From: Candidatus Aenigmatarchaeota archaeon
GTDB lineage: Archaea; Aenigmatarchaeota; Aenigmatarchaeia; QMZP01
Direction: 5' to 3'
NCBI GenBank assembly: GCA_030666115.1
Contig: DAOUYM010000008.1
Location: 1 to 17,653, forward strand
DNA length: 17,653 bases
Each line of letters starts with the position of its first letter. Position 1 is the stretch's first letter. The notes under the pieces were generated by a model that was not told where the DNA came from, did not search any database, and worked only from the letters and a program-made list of their open reading frames with translations. The position numbers and the translations under genes were made by a program. Of the stretch, positions 13,516 through 17,653 are shown one piece after another.

Positions 13516-14427
13516 ATGACCACCCCGAAATACTGGCTGCTCGTTCCGTTGCTAGTTTTTATCGTAATGGTCAGCGGGTGCACAGAACCCACGCACGATG
13601 AGATAGTCCACTGCGAGACAGACAGTGACTGCAAGTGCGGACTGATCCTGGGGACGCAGAACTGCTATGTGGGGAACAGGAACCTGATTGAACCGAGTGA
13701 CCTGTGCTTCAGCCTCTGTTTTGGTGATTCGGACAAGATGATAAAATGCGTGAGCAGCGAGTGTGAGTGGGTTAACATAAATCCTGAGAATCCGGGTGAG
13801 CCTGTCGGTGAGCTGACGTATGGGGCGATAAAGGAGGAGGACAACACCACAACAGTCACTGTAAAGAACACAGGACCTGTCGTGTTTTCACCCAAGCTGA
13901 AGCTTGAAATAATCAGGAATGACCTTTCTATATTCTCAACTGATATCGACTTCGGGGAGATGGCGCTTACAACCAGCTTATCCAAGGTCATAGACATACC
14001 GGAAAGGAACCAGACAGGTAACTGGACCTACGTCTTCACGCTGGAGGATGGCCAGGGGAATACACTTAAGACCCCGACTGCCTCCTACTACAAGGAGCCC
14101 CCGCCCTTCCTTGGCGGATACACGTACTTCCACATAATGCCCTTCTACCGATCGATAAGCAACATAACAGTCGGCGTGAAGAACACAGGCAACCTCAGCT
14201 TTGCTCCGATGGTCCAGATGACCATCTACATGGGAGACATGCTATCGGTCTTTAGCGAGAGCCACGTCTACTCGAACCTGGAACCCAACCAGAGCCAGAT
14301 ATTTGATTTCGTGCTGCCACCGATCGAGAACAGGACGTACTACTTCAACTTCATTCTCAGCCAGGTCAACACCACCAACATACTCGAGGAGATAACACAT
14401 GAGGTCAGGATAGGGGTCTGGGCATGA
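13516..14427 (+). CDS. Secreted lipoprotein with Cys-rich and beta-sandwich domains
   Basis: A 303-residue exported protein. The signal peptide MTTPKYWLLVPLLVFIVMVSGC ends in a lipobox (VSGC), so the mature protein is probably lipid-anchored at Cys22. A short Cys-rich segment follows (HCETDSDCKC to about residue 110), with the same C...DSDC pattern as the repeats of the giant surface protein. The rest looks like two beta-sandwich domains of CARDB type, with matching strands TTTVTVKNTGPVVFSPKLKL and ITVGVKNTGNLSFAPMVQM, each NTG followed by an aromatic-Pro turn. About ten N-glycosylation sequons are present. A start at 13459 would add 19 residues before the signal peptide and lies upstream of the promoter, so it is rejected. 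GC-rich codon use. Likely a cell-envelope protein; the ligand is unknown. Confidence 0.8.
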   Translation: MTTPKYWLLVPLLVFIVMVSGCTEPTHDEIVHCETDSDCKCGLILGTQNCYVGNRNLIEPSDLCFSLCFGDSDKMIKCVSSECEWVNINPENPGEPVGELTYGAIKEEDNTTTVTVKNTGPVVFSPKLKLEIIRNDLSIFSTDIDFGEMALTTSLSKVIDIPERNQTGNWTYVFTLEDGQGNTLKTPTASYYKEPPPFLGGYTYFHIMPFYRSISNITVGVKNTGNLSFAPMVQMTIYMGDMLSVFSESHVYSNLEPNQSQIFDFVLPPIENRTYYFNFILSQVNTTNILEEITHEVRIGVWA

Positions 14428-14434
14428 GCCGGGT

Positions 14435-14467
14435 CCTAACCAGGACCTAACCGAAACCTAACCAGAG
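14435..14467. repeat. Three tandem 11-base repeats after the lipoprotein stop
   Basis: CCTAACCAGGA, CCTAACCGAAA and CCTAACCAGAG are adjacent, beginning eight bases after the stop codon. Read on the minus strand, the units contain TCTGGTTAGG, resembling the TCTGGATTA-type decamers at 10071-10115. Confidence 0.65.
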
Positions 14468-14500
14468 CCCTCCGAAGTCCTTCTGGCCATTCTGTAAAAG

Positions 14501-14511
14501 AATATAAACAG
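14501..14511 (+). promoter_or_regulatory. TATA-like promoter of the 14532 gene
   Basis: AATATAAACA is centred about 26 bases before the ATG at 14532, giving a probable leaderless transcript and favouring that ATG over the one two codons later. Confidence 0.5.
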
Positions 14512-14531
14512 GCCCGGACAATTAATATTAT

Positions 14532-14777
14532 ATGGTAATGAGAAAGACGCTCATACTCTCCCTGGTTCTGGGACTGATAGCAACCGGTTACATAGACTTC
14601 TCCGGGCTGGGTGAACCGCTGGCGGTCAGCATGAACAGTGCTGCGCTGGAGACCAGTTTCGGTGCCACAGGGCAGGCGATAGCCACTTTCGCCCTGAGCA
14701 GCTTCATTGTTTACATGATTGTGGTGGGTGCGATCTACCTGGTCATGAGAAGCGTCTTCAAGAGCTTCAGCAAGTGA
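14532..14777 (+). CDS. Small membrane protein, possibly exported N terminus
   Basis: An 81-residue protein of unknown family. The N terminus RKTLILSLVLGLIATGYI is a hydrophobic helix that could be a signal peptide or membrane anchor. A moderately polar middle (SGLGEPLAVSMNSAALETSFGATGQ) is followed by a clear transmembrane helix (FALSSFIVYMIVVGAIYLVM) and a basic end SVFKSFSK. There are no Cys. The middle may be extracellular, with both ends cytosolic. A TATA-like box 26 bases upstream fixes the ATG at 14532. It stands alone, with a hairpin and T-rich stretch after it. Confidence 0.7.
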   Translation: MVMRKTLILSLVLGLIATGYIDFSGLGEPLAVSMNSAALETSFGATGQAIATFALSSFIVYMIVVGAIYLVMRSVFKSFSK

Positions 14778-14782
14778 TTTGT

Positions 14783-14832
14783 CAGGCAGTTACTCGTGAA
14801 TGTGCCTGTCTTTTGTGTCTTATGTGGGTTTT
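14783..14832 (+). terminator. Hairpin and T-run after the 14532 gene
   Basis: CAGGCA (14783-14788) and TGCCTG (14803-14808) are perfect inverted arms around a 14-base loop, five bases after the stop codon. CTTTTGTG and then GGGTTTTTTC follow. This may be a terminator. The rest of the gap up to 14975 holds only A/T-rich sequence and a short tandem TTATCAG pair near 14885. Confidence 0.4.
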
Positions 14833-14978
14833 TTCTGACGTCTTAGTGACACATCTCCTTATAAAATTTACTGTTAATCAATTATCAGTTATCAGTTGGG
14901 TAGCTAACCAGATCAGATCGAAATCCACATAAGAAAATATAAAAACACTATATCTCACTGTAAAGTAGTTAAAAACAA

Positions 14979-14989
14979 CATTTATAAAG
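14979..14989 (+). promoter_or_regulatory. TATA-like promoter of the 15020 gene
   Basis: CATTTATAAAG is centred about 36 bases before the ATG at 15020. It would give a leader of about ten bases containing AGTGAT, a weak ribosome site four bases before the ATG. Confidence 0.4.
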
Positions 14990-15019
14990 GGGTAATTCAA
15001 GTTTTAAACAAGTGATATC

Positions 15020-15772
15020 ATGCCATTCAGCGCCAGTGAGGTTGAGGGATCCCATGTGAGAGAGATAGCCAGAAGCATCTACAACAACATCATGGAAGAT
15101 CCTGCAAAATACTGGTCTTTTCTGGAGGGTATTGAAAGGGAGAGGATCAGTCCCACAGGAAAAAAGTCCACCACAAGTATAATGGGCGCCGAGGAAATAC
15201 CTTATGTTAATAGCCAATCAAGATCAGATTTCGCGCTTTTTGCCGTTTATGATACTGATCTGGGTTCTAATTCAATACCAAAGGTTGCAGGAGAGCTTGG
15301 AATAATAATACCAAAAGAAATCAATAACACTGTTGGTTATGGAATGATCTCAGAGGTGCTCGGAAAAATGCTCAATACCTATATAGAAGAAAAGAGAGGT
15401 GGGATCACATCTGAGATACTGGGATTTGTTTTCGAGGATATTAAGAATAAAGAAAGAGAGAAAGATCTCATGGAGGCTCTGGAAGAGGTCCCTGATAGAC
15501 TTTACTCGTTCGTTGGTGCTAAAAACAACAATTCAACCAGAACCAATATACTGAATCTTAAGAACCACACTCTGGGTGAATATTTGCTGTCCAGGTTATA
15601 TGATGTCCCATCTGCGGTGACTGGTGCAGAAGAAGCACACGACGGGTTCATGACCAATGTTGTTGATAGGTTTGAGATAGATATTCCAGCAGGATTCAAC
15701 AAGAGAGCCATCCTTAACGAGGTATCGATAGGGATCGGAGAGATGGTCAAGAAGTACGCAGATCGTGTATAA
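15020..15772 (+). CDS. Unknown 250-residue soluble protein
   Basis: No family was recognised. The protein has no signal peptide, no membrane helix and no Cys, so it is probably cytosolic. It mixes helical stretches (HVREIARSIYNNIM, EVLGKMLNTYIEEKRG, KNKEREKDLMEALEEVPDRL) with short strands (FALFAVYDTDLG, ELGIIIPKEIN). A polar, Asn/Thr-rich stretch (KNNNSTRTNILNLKNHTLGE) lies near residue 175. The ATG start is backed by a TATA-like box and a weak ribosome site. It stands alone between a small membrane gene and a repeat-bearing gap that ends at the convergent PspC gene. Composition is intermediate. It could be specific to this lineage. Confidence 0.65.
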   Translation: MPFSASEVEGSHVREIARSIYNNIMEDPAKYWSFLEGIERERISPTGKKSTTSIMGAEEIPYVNSQSRSDFALFAVYDTDLGSNSIPKVAGELGIIIPKEINNTVGYGMISEVLGKMLNTYIEEKRGGITSEILGFVFEDIKNKEREKDLMEALEEVPDRLYSFVGAKNNNSTRTNILNLKNHTLGEYLLSRLYDVPSAVTGAEEAHDGFMTNVVDRFEIDIPAGFNKRAILNEVSIGIGEMVKKYADRV

Positions 15773-15804
15773 TAAGAACAAAGGACCATAAGAACAAAGA
15801 AATT
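15773..15804. repeat. Two tandem 16-base repeats after the 15020 gene
   Basis: TAAGAACAAAGGACCA is followed directly by TAAGAACAAAGAAATT. The first 11 bases are identical, and the first copy starts immediately after the stop codon. The whole gap 15773-16061 contains no convincing gene. Confidence 0.6.
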
Positions 15805-15990
15805 ACCATCAAGGGATGGCCAGGAGAACCTCCTACCAGCCACCACCTTGGTAATATATTCTATAGTCCAGCCCTTTTAAATGGATTTTTATACTGCAAA
15901 GATTTCTTTCCAAACGATTCTTTCCAAACTATAACTTTAAGGATATGTTTTCCCTATGCCGGATTCTCCCAGAACACGATGCAAGCGATG

Positions 15991-16030
15991 TGCCCAGAAT
16001 AGTCCAGAATCACCCAGAACCAGCCGGAAT
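15991..16030. repeat. Four tandem 10-base repeats in the convergent gap
   Basis: TGCCCAGAAT, AGTCCAGAAT, CACCCAGAAC and CAGCCGGAAT are in exact 10-base register. Read on the minus strand the unit is ATTCTGGACT-like, sharing the TCTGGACT core with the repeat at 10071. It lies just past the stop codon of the PspC gene. Confidence 0.65.
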
Positions 16031-16061
16031 CAGCTAAATTACTGGGAGTTCAGTCTCAATT

Positions 16062-17099
16062 CTAGTCCCAGTTCTTAGCGTCCCTCGGGTTCCTTTGTAT
16101 TAATATCCAGGCTATTATGTAAGCCAGTATACCGGTTCCCCATCCAAGGGCAAATATCACCCAGATCAGCCTTATCAGGACAGGATCCACGCCCAGGTAC
16201 TCGGCTATGCCGCCGCACACGCCTCCAAGCATCTTGTCCTTTCCTGACCTGTAAAGGCGCTTTATTCCTGTCTCAGTGTGCCTCTGGTTGGCGGGTCTCG
16301 TGGATTTTTTCTTAACCATGTTAACCTCCTCAATCCGGTTTGCATAACACTCGCTCCATCTCTGATGCCAGCTGTAATCACCAAACTTCCCCATTCCCAT
16401 ACCCACCAGAAGGACCAGGTATCCGAGGAACAGGAACCCGATGAATATCCCGAAGAGGTTGAACTGGATGAAATAAGCGATGTTGTTGAGGTAGATGTTA
16501 GCGAAAGAGATGCTGATCAGGTCAATAGCTGACATCAGGAGCCAGAACCCTATGGTTATCCCTATTGCCACTATTATGGGGGATATCGGAAGGTATGCCC
16601 TTCTGTTATGTTTATGGAAGTAGGAAGTGTAGGAGAAGAACAGGAAGAACACGAAGAAGAGAGGGATGTTGATTAACATGAAACCATAGAGACCCGCTAG
16701 GAACCCACTCCCTAGAGGAACACTCATGAAGTTGAATATCCAGAGCAGGATCGTGAGGAAGACTATACCTATGAAACTGGATATGAAAGGACCAGCAGCA
16801 CCAAGGGTCTTGTTCCAGCCACATTCCAGATCCCTGCCCCTGGCTTCCCATTCCTTTCCCCCTTTCTCCACGTGCCTTCCGAACCTATCGCCCAGCTTGC
16901 TCACTTCCGTGCCGAACTCCTCCATTCCCTGCTCGAATGATCTCTGAGACCCAGAATATGGTTGTTGGGGTTGTTGCCGGGCTGGTCTGGTGGATCTGGT
17001 GGATCTGACTGATCTGGCGGGTTCCCCCTTTATCCTCTTTGTTTTCCTGGCTGGCTTCTTTTTCCCGGCAGCCTTCTTTCGCGAGTCCTTTTTAGCCAT
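16062..17099 (-). CDS. PspC-domain membrane protein with basic N-terminal tail
   Basis: A 345-residue protein. Residues 1-42 are strongly basic with Lys clusters and an RSVRSTRSTRPAR run; a polar stretch to about 100 follows. About four membrane helices come next (roughly 104-125, 132-157, 171-196, 208-234). After a cytosolic linker the C terminus (280-338) is a PspC domain: KRLYRSGKDKMLGGVCGGIAEYLGVDPVLIRLIWVIFAL, then its own hydrophobic helix ILAYIIAWILIQ. In bacteria PspC takes part in the envelope stress response; in archaea it is mostly uncharacterised. The fusion of a multi-helix membrane part and a cationic tail to PspC is unusual and may tether nucleic acid or acidic partners to the membrane, which is inference. 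The ATG lies 27 bases after a TATA-like box that nearly abuts the promoter of the divergent zinc-finger gene. Confidence 0.85.
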   Translation of the reverse strand: MAKKDSRKKAAGKKKPARKTKRIKGEPARSVRSTRSTRPARQQPQQPYSGSQRSFEQGMEEFGTEVSKLGDRFGRHVEKGGKEWEARGRDLECGWNKTLGAAGPFISSFIGIVFLTILLWIFNFMSVPLGSGFLAGLYGFMLINIPLFFVFFLFFSYTSYFHKHNRRAYLPISPIIVAIGITIGFWLLMSAIDLISISFANIYLNNIAYFIQFNLFGIFIGFLFLGYLVLLVGMGMGKFGDYSWHQRWSECYANRIEEVNMVKKKSTRPANQRHTETGIKRLYRSGKDKMLGGVCGGIAEYLGVDPVLIRLIWVIFALGWGTGILAYIIAWILIQRNPRDAKNWD

Positions 17100-17120
17100 G
17101 CTTAGAATTTGTGTGTGATT

Positions 17121-17140
17121 GGTTATAAAGATTTTTATTT
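17121..17140. promoter_or_regulatory. Abutting divergent TATA boxes
   Basis: The minus-strand box CTTTATAACC (17121-17130) serves the PspC gene, 27 bases from its ATG. The plus-strand box ATTTTTATTT (17131-17140) serves the zinc-finger gene, 25 bases from its ATG. They touch without a spacer, so TBP/TFB could probably occupy only one at a time. Confidence 0.5.
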
Positions 17141-17160
17141 ACACATATCATATCTAAAGC

Positions 17161-17367
17161 ATGTTCGGAAGAAAGAAGAAATGCACCCTCTGTAAAAAGG
17201 TAATAGAGAAGGGTGATGGCATAAAGGCAGAGGTTGAGGTATACGGCCTGGTCGGTAAGTTCAGGAGGGATTTCTGCTCAGATGAACACCTTGAGAGATA
17301 CGAGAAGATGACAGAGGACCTCATGAAGACCAGAAGGCCCAGGATCTGCAGCAAATGCCTCAGATGA
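17161..17367 (+). CDS. Small treble-clef/TRASH-like zinc protein
   Basis: A 68-residue basic protein. C8-x2-C11 (KCTLCKKVI) is followed by about 27 residues of probable beta hairpin and then FCSDEHLERYEK, a pattern like the metal-binding C...FCSxxH of TRASH/MYM-type fingers. A second CxxC (ICSKCLR) ends the protein. It probably binds one zinc ion through the first CxxC and the Cys/His pair, and perhaps a second through the terminal CxxC. TRASH domains in archaea occur in metal sensors and ribosome-linked proteins; here no other domain is attached. The start ATG lies 25 bases after a TATA-like box shared back to back with the PspC promoter, hinting at coupled control. Confidence 0.7.
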   Translation: MFGRKKKCTLCKKVIEKGDGIKAEVEVYGLVGKFRRDFCSDEHLERYEKMTEDLMKTRRPRICSKCLR

Positions 17368-17370
17368 TTG

Positions 17371-17410
17371 ATGCAGTTGATTAATGTTTAGTGCAGTTGA
17401 TTAATATTTG
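17371..17410. repeat. Tandem 20-base repeat after the zinc-protein gene
   Basis: TGCAGTTGATTAATGTTTA (17372-17390) and TGCAGTTGATTAATATTTG (17392-17410) are nearly identical, with a period of 20 bases, beginning five bases after the stop codon. Confidence 0.7.
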
Positions 17411-17431
17411 GTTTCTTTTATCTGGAACCCT

Positions 17432-17454
17432 ATCTAAAATCCCATCTAAAACCC
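17432..17454. repeat. Tandem 12/11-base repeat across the next stop codon
   Basis: ATCTAAAATCCC and ATCTAAAACCC are adjacent. The second copy contains the stop codon (17446-17448, minus strand) of the last partial gene. Confidence 0.5.
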
Positions 17455-17653
17455 GGGCGGTGTTGGTGGTGTCGCCTCTATCTCCATGATCCCCATACCA
17501 CCATCCACTATCCCACCACCCCTGTAGACCGGGTAGTACTTGTAATAGTATGGAAGGTCAAGGCTGTTGATCTCTTCCAGGTTGATCAGGCTGTTCATCT
17601 TCAGCATCCTGTTGGAGAGTGTGTAGAGGACGTCATCCATGTAGAGCGATCTC
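17446..17653 (-). CDS. 3' end of a probable secreted beta-propeller protein
   Basis: Only the last 68 residues or so are in the window; the frame stays open to the right edge, so an ATG at 17640 is an internal Met, not the start. The sequence SLYMDDVLYTLSNRMLKMNS, then LINLEEINSLDLP, resembles the final propeller blade of archaeal secreted beta-propeller proteins (COG4880/PF09826 type), where a short display strand (LYTxSxxxxK) precedes a linker xLEExNxxxL. A Tyr-, Gly- and Pro-rich tail (YYYKYYPVYRGGG, then EATPPTPPGF) ends it. The match is from memory and from one blade, so moderate confidence only. Confidence 0.55.
   Translation of the reverse strand, partial: RSLYMDDVLYTLSNRMLKMNSLINLEEINSLDLPYYYKYYPVYRGGGIVDGGMGIMEIEATPPTPPGF

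Noticed and set aside
14778..15019. tRNA or structured RNA in the larger intergenic gaps
   Set aside because: No T-arm (GGTTCRA) box or cloverleaf pairing was found here or at 3194-3414 and 15773-16061; only promoters, repeats and a possible terminator.
15773..16030. CRISPR array
   Set aside because: Repeats are 10-16 bases, imperfect and without unique spacers.
15956..16078. Forty-codon plus-strand frame with a CKRC motif
   Set aside because: Most of it is the 10-base tandem repeat read as codons; it also overlaps the end of the PspC gene and has no ribosome site.

Overview
This window looks archaeal. Most genes have a TATA-like A/T box centred about 24-29 bases upstream of the start codon, which fits leaderless transcripts. 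A few genes instead carry a GGTG-type ribosome binding site. Arginine is mostly AGG/AGA and isoleucine often ATA. The families present (TrmB regulator, membrane-anchored ArsR-like regulator, DUF333, PspC, Cys-rich surface repeats) are familiar from Euryarchaeota and DPANN-like genomes. I cannot place the organism more precisely. No rRNA, tRNA, CRISPR array or transposase was seen.

Layout. 1-886: 3' nearly complete carbamate kinase. 973-3193: a visibly AT-rich block holding a free-standing HTH/LAGLIDADG endonuclease-like gene and, tail to tail with a 29-base overlap, an ornithine-carbamoyltransferase-family gene whose amine-acceptor motifs are non-canonical. 3415-8070: a giant secreted Cys-rich protein with a VWA domain, many disulfide-type repeats and a dockerin-like calcium module. 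8095-9086 (minus): a two-gene unit encoding a secreted DUF333 protein and a membrane-anchored ArsR-type regulator, convergent with the giant gene. 9162-11858: a methyltransferase, a small membrane protein, a ferritin-like protein with one half of its iron site lost, another small membrane protein and a TrmB regulator. 11974-13380: a gene divergent from trmB, separated from it by three small inverted repeats; a membrane protein with zinc ribbon and Lys-rich tail; a 31-residue acidic microprotein. 13516-15772: a lipoprotein, a small membrane protein and an unknown soluble protein. 16062-17653: a PspC membrane protein, divergent from a small zinc-finger gene, then the 3' end of a probable beta-propeller secreted protein.

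How the genes may work together. Carbamate kinase and a carbamoyltransferase are the two ends of ATP-yielding carbamoyl-phosphate metabolism, as in the arginine deiminase pathway, but the transferase here may use an acceptor other than ornithine. Much of the rest is cell envelope: the giant VWA/dockerin protein, the DUF333 protein, the lipoprotein, the beta-propeller fragment and several small membrane proteins, with one- or two-component regulators beside them. Two membrane proteins carry strongly basic tails.

A recurring non-coding feature is a set of short imperfect tandem repeats, mostly with 10-11 base period, placed just after stop codons.
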